Below are positions 57,575 through 64,000 of a stretch of DNA of 64,000 bases, piece by piece. The DNA is from Clostridia bacterium (lineage in GTDB: Bacteria; Bacillota; Clostridia; Oscillospirales; Acutalibacteraceae). The notes under the pieces were generated by a model. The model was not told the origin of the DNA, ran no database searches, and was given only the letters and a program-made list of their open reading frames with translations. The stretch covers positions 1 to 64,000 of the forward strand of contig JAKSQP010000003.1 in the NCBI GenBank assembly GCA_024404025.1, given 5' to 3'. Position numbers and translations under genes: made by a program. How positions within the stretch are numbered: the stretch's first letter is position 1; every line of letters starts with the position of its first letter.

Positions 57575-58015
57575 ATGAAAGAACAGTCAGCATCAGGAAT
57601 TCTCGGCACATCAATTGATAAGATAAAGGATCTTGTTGATGTCAGCACAATTATCGGCGATCCCATCAAAATCAGCGAAACACTTCAAATCATCCCCGTT
57701 TCAAAGGTTACATACGGTTTTGCTTCTGGCGGAACGGATTTCCCCTCAAAGACCAATGCAGAGCTTTTCGGCGGCGGCGGCGGAGCAGGCGTAACGATTT
57801 CTCCTGTTGCATTCCTTGTTGTCAATAACGGCAGCGTATCTGTCAAATATATCAATGCTGCGGAAGGCTCTGTTGAAAGAGTTATCGGTATGGTTCCCGA
57901 TATCGTTGACAAGGCTTCCGATGTTATCAGCCAGCTCAAGAATAAGAACACAACGGTTGACGATGCAATCGCAGATTATATGGAAAGCGCTCCCGTTGAA
58001 GAAACTGCCGAATAA
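57575..58015 (+). CDS. ytfJ: GerW/YtfJ family spore protein
   Basis: This 146-residue protein matches YtfJ: the VSTIIGDPIKISETLQIIPV opening, SKVTYGFASGGTDF, a glycine-rich loop (GGGGGAG) and VSPVAFLV-type end with a final helix. In Bacillus, GerW is needed for germination with alanine. It lies behind AAAGGCGG and is next to DUF2953, as in many clostridial genomes. A weak inverted repeat (ACATATATT/AATATATGT) follows at 58039-58068, before the carboxypeptidase gene. Confidence 0.9.
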   Translation: MKEQSASGILGTSIDKIKDLVDVSTIIGDPIKISETLQIIPVSKVTYGFASGGTDFPSKTNAELFGGGGGAGVTISPVAFLVVNNGSVSVKYINAAEGSVERVIGMVPDIVDKASDVISQLKNKNTTVDDAIADYMESAPVEETAE

Positions 58016-58081
58016 TCAGGATTTATTTTAACCGGTCAGACATATATTTTATTATTCGGAATATATGTGAGGTCGGAATAA

Positions 58082-59212
58082 GTGAATAAAAGAATAATCG
58101 CATTTTCAGTTGCAGTCGGTATCTGTCTTTCGTGCTTTATGATCCGTTCCCGTGCCGTTTTCGTTTCGGCACGGGGAGCGGTAATGATGTGCGTTGAAAC
58201 GGGCGAAGTGCTGTTTTCGGAAAACCCCGATAAACGCCTTTCGATGGCAAGCACAACAAAAATAATGACTTCTCTTTTGGCTCTTGAGGCGGCAAAACCG
58301 CAGCTTGAAATTGAGGTCACCTCTGAAATGGCAGAGGTTGAAGGTACTTCAATGGGTCTTCGGGCAGGCGACAGCGTTTCGCTTCTCGAAATCGTTTACG
58401 GAATGCTTATTCAGAGCGGCAACGATGCGGCAAATACGGCGGCAATCGTTCTTGCCGGCTCGGTTGAGGATTTTTCCGTTATGATGAATAAGCGTGCAGA
58501 AGAAATCGGGATGAAAAATACCAATTTCGTTACGCCGTCCGGCCTTGATGATGAGGAGCATTATTCAACCGCTTATGATATGGCGCTGCTTGCCTGCGAA
58601 TGTATAAAGAATCCGGAATTCCGGAAAATATGCTCGCAGAAAAGCGCAAGGCTTTCTTACGGAAACCCTCCCTATGACAGAACTCTGACGAATCATAACC
58701 GTTTGCTTTGGAGTATGGAGGACTGCATCGGAATAAAAACAGGATTCACGCAGAAAAGCGGCAGATGTCTTGTCAGCGCTGCGCAGAGAGACGGAGTAAC
58801 TCTTGTTGTTGTTACTCTCAACGACCCGGATGACTGGAATGACCATATTTCTTTGTTTGATTACGGATTTTCGGTCTGCAGCTCGGATGTTCTTTCTCCT
58901 GCCTGCAGGAGGCTAAATGTCTGCGGCTCCGATAAGGATTCCGTTCCGGTTGTGCCGGCTTGTGAGCCTTTGTTTCCGAAAGCCGAAAATGTGAAGTGCG
59001 AGGTTTATCTTCGCAGGTTCGAATATGCGCCTGTTTTAAAAGGCGAAACCGTCGGAAAAGCGGTTTACCGTTCAGGCGGAAAAATTGTTTATGAGCTTCC
59101 TCTCATTGCAGGGGAAACAGCCGGTATCGCCGTTCATATTGCAGAAGAAAAGCAGTCTGCAACAGACAGAATTATCGGCAGAATCAAAGAATTCAGATTG
59201 TTCCGGAGGTAA
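58082..59212 (+). CDS. D-alanyl-D-alanine carboxypeptidase (penicillin-binding protein)
   Basis: This 376-residue peptidase trims peptidoglycan side chains. The three active-site motifs are present: S57-x-x-K60 (MASTTKIMTS), SGN (QSGNDAAN, around 115) and KTG (GIKTGFTQKSGR, around 220). It has a signal peptide (residues 1-25). The C-terminal domain is the PBP5_C-like beta fold but ends without a clear amphipathic anchor. It belongs to the DacF/DacB group; its place after ytfJ suggests spore-cortex shaping. The GTG at 58082 follows GTGAGGTCGG. Confidence 0.88.
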   Translation: MNKRIIAFSVAVGICLSCFMIRSRAVFVSARGAVMMCVETGEVLFSENPDKRLSMASTTKIMTSLLALEAAKPQLEIEVTSEMAEVEGTSMGLRAGDSVSLLEIVYGMLIQSGNDAANTAAIVLAGSVEDFSVMMNKRAEEIGMKNTNFVTPSGLDDEEHYSTAYDMALLACECIKNPEFRKICSQKSARLSYGNPPYDRTLTNHNRLLWSMEDCIGIKTGFTQKSGRCLVSAAQRDGVTLVVVTLNDPDDWNDHISLFDYGFSVCSSDVLSPACRRLNVCGSDKDSVPVVPACEPLFPKAENVKCEVYLRRFEYAPVLKGETVGKAVYRSGGKIVYELPLIAGETAGIAVHIAEEKQSATDRIIGRIKEFRLFRR

Positions 59213-59218
59213 ACGGAA

Positions 59219-59971
59219 TTGGCAGATAACAAAATCAGACTTCAGAAATTCCTTTCCGAAGCGGGCGTTGCTTCAAGGCGCAAGGCGGAGGAAATGATTC
59301 GTGAAGGCAAAGTAAAGGTCAACGGATCAACTGCGCAGATAGGCGACAGCGTTGACCCGAAAAGAGATAAAATTCTTGTCAGAGGCAAACCCGTCAGAGC
59401 CGAAAACAAGCTTCGTTATATTCTTCTGAATAAACCGAGAGGATATGTCACAACAACCGATGATGAGTTCGGCAGAAAAACCGTGCTTGAGCTTACTTCG
59501 GATATAAAAGAAAGAATTTATCCCGTCGGCAGGCTTGACAGAGTTTCCGAGGGTGCGTTGATAATGACGAATGACGGAGAATTTGCAAATGCGATGATGC
59601 ATCCGTCAAAACACGTTCCTAAAACCTATAAAGTTACCGTCAGACCTTCAATCACAAACGAGCAGGTCGATATTCTTGAAACGGGCGTTGAGCTTGACGG
59701 AAGAATGACGGCTCCCGCAGAGGTTCATGTTGTGAGCAAAGAAGAAGGAAGATCTGTTCTTGAAATTGTGCTTTACGAAGGCAGAAACAGACAGATACGC
59801 CGTATGTGCGAAGCGGTCAGCCTTGAAGTTGCAAGGCTTCGCAGAATTGCAATCGGCAATGTAAAACTCGGTATGCTTCCGGCAGGTCAATGGAGAGATC
59901 TTACCGAAGCGGAGGTTGAATCTCTTTTCAATTCCGCAGGAATCAAGCGCAGAGGAGGAAGTTCAAAATGA
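59219..59971 (+). CDS. rluB: 23S rRNA pseudouridine synthase (RsuA/RluB family)
   Basis: This 250-residue enzyme modifies large-subunit RNA. An S4 RNA-binding domain (LQKFLSEAGVASRRKAEEMI, about 6-60) is followed by the catalytic domain with GRLDRVSEGAL (catalytic Asp around 107) and YEGRNRQIRRMCEAV. Start is a TTG behind CCGGAGGTAAACGGAA. It ends with an ATGA overlap into the small gene after it. Confidence 0.9.
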   Translation: MADNKIRLQKFLSEAGVASRRKAEEMIREGKVKVNGSTAQIGDSVDPKRDKILVRGKPVRAENKLRYILLNKPRGYVTTTDDEFGRKTVLELTSDIKERIYPVGRLDRVSEGALIMTNDGEFANAMMHPSKHVPKTYKVTVRPSITNEQVDILETGVELDGRMTAPAEVHVVSKEEGRSVLEIVLYEGRNRQIRRMCEAVSLEVARLRRIAIGNVKLGMLPAGQWRDLTEAEVESLFNSAGIKRRGGSSK

Positions 59972-60291
59972 TAAGCTTTCTTCCTTTTGAAGAGGAAAAC
60001 CGGGTGGTTTTCAAGGCTGTTGACGGCGAAAACGAAATCGGCAGCTGCGCAATTGTTTCCGGCGGATATGAGGTTGAATTTGTTTCGGTTGAATGCGATG
60101 ACGATATTATAACCGAAGGGCTTGCAAGAGCCGCAATGAATTATGCCGCAAACAGAATGGCATATATTGCAAAAATAAAAAAATCAATTGTGAAGCCTGC
60201 GTTCATCCGTCTCGGCTTTGAGGGCGATGAAATGCTTTCGGTTGAAATTCCGCAGGCGCTCACATCCGGCTGCTCCTGTAATCACAATTAA
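59968..60291 (+). CDS. small protein of unknown function (GNAT-like pattern)
   Basis: This 107-residue protein is not recognised with confidence. It starts in an ATGA overlap with rluB, so it is translated with it. Its middle (VECDDDIITEGLARAAMNYA, around 48-67) and end (SIVKPAFIRLGFEGDE) resemble the end of N-acetyltransferase domains, and it finishes with a cysteine-histidine cluster (SGCSCNHN) that might bind metal. It may be a truncated acetyltransferase or a distinct small protein. Confidence 0.6.
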   Translation: MISFLPFEEENRVVFKAVDGENEIGSCAIVSGGYEVEFVSVECDDDIITEGLARAAMNYAANRMAYIAKIKKSIVKPAFIRLGFEGDEMLSVEIPQALTSGCSCNHN

Positions 60292-60309
60292 AAGCGGAGG
60301 AATTACATA

Positions 60310-61188
60310 ATGATTAAAAGTATGACCGGCTACGGCAGAAACGTTCAGATCGTAGACGGCATGAACATAACAGTTGAAATCAAAAGCGTTAATCACAGAT
60401 ATTTTGAATTTTCTTCAAGAGTTCCGAGAAGCTTCGGCTTTCTTGAAGAGAAGCTTAAGAGCTATTTTATGGGCAGGCTCACAAGAGGCAAGATGGAATG
60501 CTATGTTTCGCTTGAAACGGTTGAAGAACCCGACACGATTGTCAGCCTCAATCATCCTCTTATCAAAGGCTATCTTGCCGCTTATGAGGAGCTTAAAAAA
60601 ACCTACGGACTTGAAAACAATATCAAAGTTTCGGATATTTCAAGAATTCCCGATGCTTTTTCTCTCCGCAAGGAGGCGGCAGATGAAGACCGCATCTGGG
60701 CGGCGGTTGAAGCCGTTGCCGCAGAAGCCCTTGCCGGTTTTGTTGCAATGAGAGAAAAAGAGGGCGAAAGGCTCAAAGCCGATGTTGCATCAAGACTTGA
60801 TATAATTCTTGAAAATGTTGCTTTCATCGAAGAGCGTTCTCCCGAAACGGTAAAGGAATATAATGAAAAGCTTGTTGCAAGGCTTAATGAGCTTCTTGAG
60901 GATGCCCACATTGATGAACAGAGGCTTCTCACCGAAGCGGCTATTTTTGCCGATAAAATTGCGGTTGCGGAAGAAACGGTAAGGCTTCGCAGCCATATTT
61001 CCCAGATGAGATCATTCCTTGAAGCCGATGAAGCAATCGGCAAGAAGATGGATTTCCTTATTCAGGAATTCAACCGTGAAGCAAACACCATCGGCTCAAA
61101 GGCATCCGATGTTGAAATTGCAAGAAAGGTTGTTGAAATAAAGGCCGAGATTGAAAAAATCCGTGAACAGATTCAGAATATTGAATAA
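60310..61188 (+). CDS. yicC: YicC/YloC-family endoribonuclease
   Basis: This 292-residue RNase has the YicC_N signature MIKSMTGYGRNVQIVD and VEIKSVNHRYFEFSSRVPRS, and a C-terminal DUF1732 part with FLIQEFNREANTIGSKA. Such proteins cleave RNA and affect sRNA turnover. The start follows AGCGGAGGAATTACATA. It heads the conserved order yicC–remA–gmk–rpoZ–priA of Firmicutes. Confidence 0.93.
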   Translation: MIKSMTGYGRNVQIVDGMNITVEIKSVNHRYFEFSSRVPRSFGFLEEKLKSYFMGRLTRGKMECYVSLETVEEPDTIVSLNHPLIKGYLAAYEELKKTYGLENNIKVSDISRIPDAFSLRKEAADEDRIWAAVEAVAAEALAGFVAMREKEGERLKADVASRLDIILENVAFIEERSPETVKEYNEKLVARLNELLEDAHIDEQRLLTEAAIFADKIAVAEETVRLRSHISQMRSFLEADEAIGKKMDFLIQEFNREANTIGSKASDVEIARKVVEIKAEIEKIREQIQNIE

Positions 61189-61200
61189 GGGGGCGGCTTC

Positions 61201-61473
61201 GTGAAACTTATAAATATAGGCTTCGGCAATATGGTAAACGCAAGCAGACTTGTTGCAATAGTCAGCCCGGAATCGGCTCCCATCAAAAGAATCATTCAAG
61301 AGAGCAAGGATAAAGGCACTCTTATTGATGCAACTCACGGCAGAAGAACAAGAGCTGTTATCATAACCGACAGCGACCATGTTATTCTGACCTATCTTCA
61401 GAGCGAAACCGTTGCGAACAGACTCAATGACGAGGCGGAGGACGAGCTCGACGAAGAGGAGGACGAAGAATGA
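61201..61473 (+). CDS. remA: RemA-like DNA-binding regulator (DUF370)
   Basis: This 90-residue protein opens with [20 protein letters not shown] and has [19 protein letters not shown], the signatures of the DUF370/RemA family, which activates biofilm-matrix genes in Bacillus. It begins with a GTG after GGGGGCGGCTTC and overlaps gmk by four bases. The C-terminal Asp/Glu-rich tail ([14 protein letters not shown]) is common in the family. Confidence 0.92.
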   Translation: MKLINIGFGNMVNASRLVAIVSPESAPIKRIIQESKDKGTLIDATHGRRTRAVIITDSDHVILTYLQSETVANRLNDEAEDELDEEEDEE

Positions 61474-62075
61474 GCGGACTTTTAGTCACTTTTTCGGGTC
61501 CTTCCGGATCGGGCAAGGATACCGTGCTTGATGCGCTTCTCAAACGAAATGATAATATCAAGGTTTCGATTTCAATGACCACCCGTGAAAAGCGTGAATA
61601 TGAAATTGACGGAATTCATTATTATTTTGTGAAAAAAGAATATTTCAAGAAAAACATTGAAGAAAACAAGATGCTTGAATATGCCCAATATAACGGCAAT
61701 TATTACGGCACTCCCAAGGCTCCCGTAGACGAAATGATAAGCGCAGGCAATGCGGTCATTCTTGAAATTGAAGTTCAGGGAGCGGGAAAAATCAAGGAGA
61801 AATGCCCCGATGTTGTCAGCATCTTCCTTATGCCGCCGTCAATGAATGTTCTTGAAACAAGGCTCAGGGGCAGAGGCAGCGAGGATGAAGACACAATAAA
61901 TCACAGGCTTGTTATTGCCCGTGAAGAAATACGCAAGGCATACGATTACGACTATGTAGTTGTAAACGATACCATAGAAAATGCAGTTGAAAGCATTGAA
62001 ACGATAATCAATGCCGAAAGACTTAAATCATCAAGAAACAAAAATAAAATCAGTGAGGTAATAAAAAATGTTTAA
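61470..62075 (+). CDS. gmk: guanylate kinase
   Basis: This 201-residue enzyme phosphorylates GMP to GDP. It has the P-loop GPSGSGKDT (residues 10-18) and the GMP-binding part [30 protein letters not shown] and [12 protein letters not shown]. Length is as expected. It is four bases inside remA and eight bases into rpoZ. Confidence 0.95.
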   Translation: MSGLLVTFSGPSGSGKDTVLDALLKRNDNIKVSISMTTREKREYEIDGIHYYFVKKEYFKKNIEENKMLEYAQYNGNYYGTPKAPVDEMISAGNAVILEIEVQGAGKIKEKCPDVVSIFLMPPSMNVLETRLRGRGSEDEDTINHRLVIAREEIRKAYDYDYVVVNDTIENAVESIETIINAERLKSSRNKNKISEVIKNV

Positions 62076-62277
62076 TCCGGATTTAAGCAAAGTTCTCGAA
62101 AACAACACCAGCCGTTATTCTCTCGTAACAGGCACGGCAAAGCTCGCAAGGCAGATTTCGGAAGAGCTTGAAGAAAGCGACGAATTCGTAACCGAAAAGC
62201 CCGTCAGCATGGCTCTTGATAAAATTCTTGCAGGCGAATATATAATTGTTGAGCCGGAGGAAATCAGAAATATCTGA
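62068..62277 (+). CDS. rpoZ: RNA polymerase omega subunit
   Basis: This 69-residue protein carries the family pattern NTSRYSLVTGTAKLARQISE and KPVSMALDKILAGEY. It supports assembly of the RNA polymerase. It overlaps gmk by eight bases and precedes priA by 35 bases, the standard order. Confidence 0.93.
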   Translation: MFNPDLSKVLENNTSRYSLVTGTAKLARQISEELEESDEFVTEKPVSMALDKILAGEYIIVEPEEIRNI

Positions 62278-62312
62278 TTCGGAAAAAATTCGGGCTTAGG
62301 GGGGATGATCGG

Positions 62313-64000
62313 ATGTTATATGCAAAGGTTGCCGTTGAAGCGGCAAACTATTCCTTTGATAAAAAATTTGATTATATTGTTCCTCCGGAGCTTGAAGATA
62401 AGGCGCAGGCAGGGTGCCGGGTAACCGTTCCTTTCGGCAGCGGCAACAGAAAATGCCTCGGAGTAATATTTGAAATAACAGGCTCAAGTGACGGTAAACG
62501 CCTGAAGAAGCTTCTTTCCGTTCTCGATGAAAAACCTCTTCTGAATTCCGAAATGCTTTCTCTTGCCGATTTTATCAGAGAGAGAACATTCTGCACATTT
62601 TATGAAGCGGCAAAGGTCATGCTTCCGTCCGGCATCAATCATAAAATGGTTTTTTCTTATGCGGCAGACCCGGAGGCTGATCCGAAAAAGGTTGAGGCTC
62701 TTGAAGGCGCCGAAAAGGAATTCTATAACTGCATAAAAGAAAAATCCGTTTTTGTCAGACCGGAAACAGTTTTCAATAATCTGAAAATGAAAGCTGATCT
62801 TTCGATTCCCGAAAGGCTTGCAAAAAAAGGTTTGCTTCTCGTGAGCAGCGATGCCGTGCGCAATCTCGGCGATGAAACCGTCAGAATGATAAGGCTTCTG
62901 CCCGAATATGACGAAATGAAGCTTACAAAGAAGCAGAAGGAAATGGCTGATGTTTTGAATGACCTCGGCGTTGCCAGCGTTCGTGAATTATGCTATTTCA
63001 CGGGGTTTACTCCCGCCGTTGCAGGCGGACTCGTTAAGTCCGGAGCAGCGGAATTCTTTGATAAGCAGGTCATAAATCTGCCCGATTTTTCGGATGTCAA
63101 GCCGGAAAAGAATCCGATAAAGCTTTCGGACGAGCAGAAAGCCGCTTATGAGGGGCTGGCAGCTCTTGCCGTTCAGGATTCAGCCGCCGCATCTCTTCTT
63201 TACGGCGTTACGGGAAGCGGAAAAACATCCGTTTATATGAGCGTTATAGACAGAGTCGTTGAAAGCGGAAAATCGGTTATCGTTATGGTTCCCGAAATAG
63301 GACTCACTCCGCAGACGCTTGAGCTTTTCTGCCGCAGATACGGCAGAAATGTTGCGGTCTTTCACAGCGCACTTTCGCTTCGTGAAAGGCTTGATGAATG
63401 GAAAAGAGTAAAAAATAAAGATGCAAAAATCGTTATCGGCACAAGAAGTGCGGTTTTTGCTCCGCTTGAAAACATCGGGCTTATAATCGTTGATGAAGAG
63501 CAGGAGCATACATATAAATCGGAGCAGACGCCGAGATATGATGCAATTGATGTTGCAAAATTCAGAGCAGTTCGGAATAACGCTTTGCTTATTCTTGCCT
63601 CGGCAACTCCGAGCGTTGAAAGCTTCGCTGCCGCCAACAGCGGAAAATATCATCTTTTCACTCTGAAAAACCGTTTCGGAAGAGCAGCTCTGCCGAAGGT
63701 TATAACCGTTGATATGAGAAGCGAAGAAAAAGCGGAGGGATGCAGAGAAATCAGCCGTCCGCTGTTTGAAGCGCTTAAGCAAAATGTCGAAAACGGCAGG
63801 CAGTCGATTCTTCTTATAAACAGAAGAGGTTTCAACACCTTTGCTGCCTGCAACTCCTGCGGAGAGGTTATTACCTGCCCGAATTGCAGCATTTCAATGA
63901 CTTATCATGCGGCGAATGACAGACTTATGTGCCATTATTGCGGCCATTCCGTTCCGTTTACGGGTGTTTGCCCCGAATGCGGAGAGAATGCCGTCAGATA
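62313..64000 (+). CDS. priA: primosomal protein N' (PriA helicase), truncated at window end
   Basis: This frame, which stays open to the right edge (562 codons), encodes the replication-restart helicase. It has the N-terminal DNA-binding domain (LYAKVAVEAANYSFDKKFDY), a Walker A GVTGSGKTSVY (around 301), DEEQEHTYKSEQTPRYDA (motif II), LASATPS (motif III) and the zinc-binding module with four CxxC pairs (CNSC, CPNC, CHYC, CPEC) near the edge. The ATG follows AGGGGGG. The rest of the helicase (motifs V-VI) lies beyond the window. Confidence 0.95.
   Translation, partial: MLYAKVAVEAANYSFDKKFDYIVPPELEDKAQAGCRVTVPFGSGNRKCLGVIFEITGSSDGKRLKKLLSVLDEKPLLNSEMLSLADFIRERTFCTFYEAAKVMLPSGINHKMVFSYAADPEADPKKVEALEGAEKEFYNCIKEKSVFVRPETVFNNLKMKADLSIPERLAKKGLLLVSSDAVRNLGDETVRMIRLLPEYDEMKLTKKQKEMADVLNDLGVASVRELCYFTGFTPAVAGGLVKSGAAEFFDKQVINLPDFSDVKPEKNPIKLSDEQKAAYEGLAALAVQDSAAASLLYGVTGSGKTSVYMSVIDRVVESGKSVIVMVPEIGLTPQTLELFCRRYGRNVAVFHSALSLRERLDEWKRVKNKDAKIVIGTRSAVFAPLENIGLIIVDEEQEHTYKSEQTPRYDAIDVAKFRAVRNNALLILASATPSVESFAAANSGKYHLFTLKNRFGRAALPKVITVDMRSEEKAEGCREISRPLFEALKQNVENGRQSILLINRRGFNTFAACNSCGEVITCPNCSISMTYHAANDRLMCHYCGHSVPFTGVCPECGENAVR

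Noticed and set aside
1..64000. CRISPR array, rRNA operon, complete prophage or insertion sequence
   Set aside because: No regularly spaced repeats, rRNA cores, integrase, transposase or terminase motifs were seen; the tail-like gene and zinc ribbon are isolated.

Overview
The window looks like the chromosome of an anaerobic, spore-forming member of the Clostridia (Oscillospiraceae/Ruminococcaceae-like Eubacteriales, plausibly from a gut or rumen). Reasons visible in the sequence: a fused IspH–ribosomal S1 gene, an alanyl T-box leader, several sporulation genes (ylmC/ymxH, spoIIGA, sigE, ytfJ/gerW, a sporulation-type DD-carboxypeptidase), remA, cdaA–cdaR, many GTG/TTG starts with strong Shine-Dalgarno sequences, moderate GC and a carbohydrate-active enzyme set. 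I see no rRNA, CRISPR array, complete insertion sequence or complete prophage. Genus-level placement is inference.

Layout. 1–230: a small family of palindromic repeats and a terminator. 228–3417 (minus): YmxH-like protein, HAD phosphatase and a GH95 fucosidase, divergent from an RpiR-type regulator that starts a plus-strand run: FAD oxidoreductase, cmk, plsC, ispH–rpsA, then an EamA transporter and a subtilase. 11.8–19.8 kb: glycan degradation (GH13_31, GH78, GH78-like), interrupted by tRNA-Val and a secreted VWA protein on the minus strand. 19.8–27.3 kb: argF; two sugar isomerase/epimerase paralogues divergent from a Gfo/Idh/MocA dehydrogenase; nagB; metG; tatD. 27.3–29.9 kb: an isolated transcription unit for a phage-tail-fibre-like protein and a possible tiny membrane peptide. 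30–34.9 kb: NUDIX hydrolase, an ion transporter with a long structured leader, a FGGY sugar kinase, tRNA-Leu, a small zinc-ribbon protein and a PHP phosphoesterase.

35–39 kb holds spoIIGA–sigE, with Spo0A-box-like sites upstream, followed by the most unusual gene of the window: a predicted membrane-tethered sigma-like protein in which an N-terminal ECF sigma core is joined through a transmembrane helix to WG repeats and a terminal SH3b domain. 39–49.3 kb is conserved housekeeping: T-box–alaS, HIT protein, phosphoribosyltransferase, comEC (with a degenerate C-terminal metallo-beta-lactamase region), holA, rnmV, ispF, and the c-di-AMP synthase pair cdaA–cdaR. 49.4–53 kb is a lipoprotein with DxDxDG-type repeats, a response regulator and a histidine kinase in one operon. 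From 53 kb to the right edge there is a long plus-strand series: DUF1385, prmC, M50 protease, scpA, scpB, DUF2953, ytfJ, DD-carboxypeptidase, rluB, a small unknown, yicC, remA, gmk, rpoZ and a priA gene cut by the window end.

Working together, the genes cover isoprenoid synthesis (ispH, ispF), membrane lipid and nucleotide metabolism (plsC, cmk, gmk), translation (S1, metG, alaS, two tRNAs, prmC), chromosome maintenance (scpA/B, holA, priA), c-di-AMP signalling, sporulation control, and scavenging of fucose-, rhamnose- and glucose-containing glycans. All family calls are from reading motifs by eye; no database search was run.
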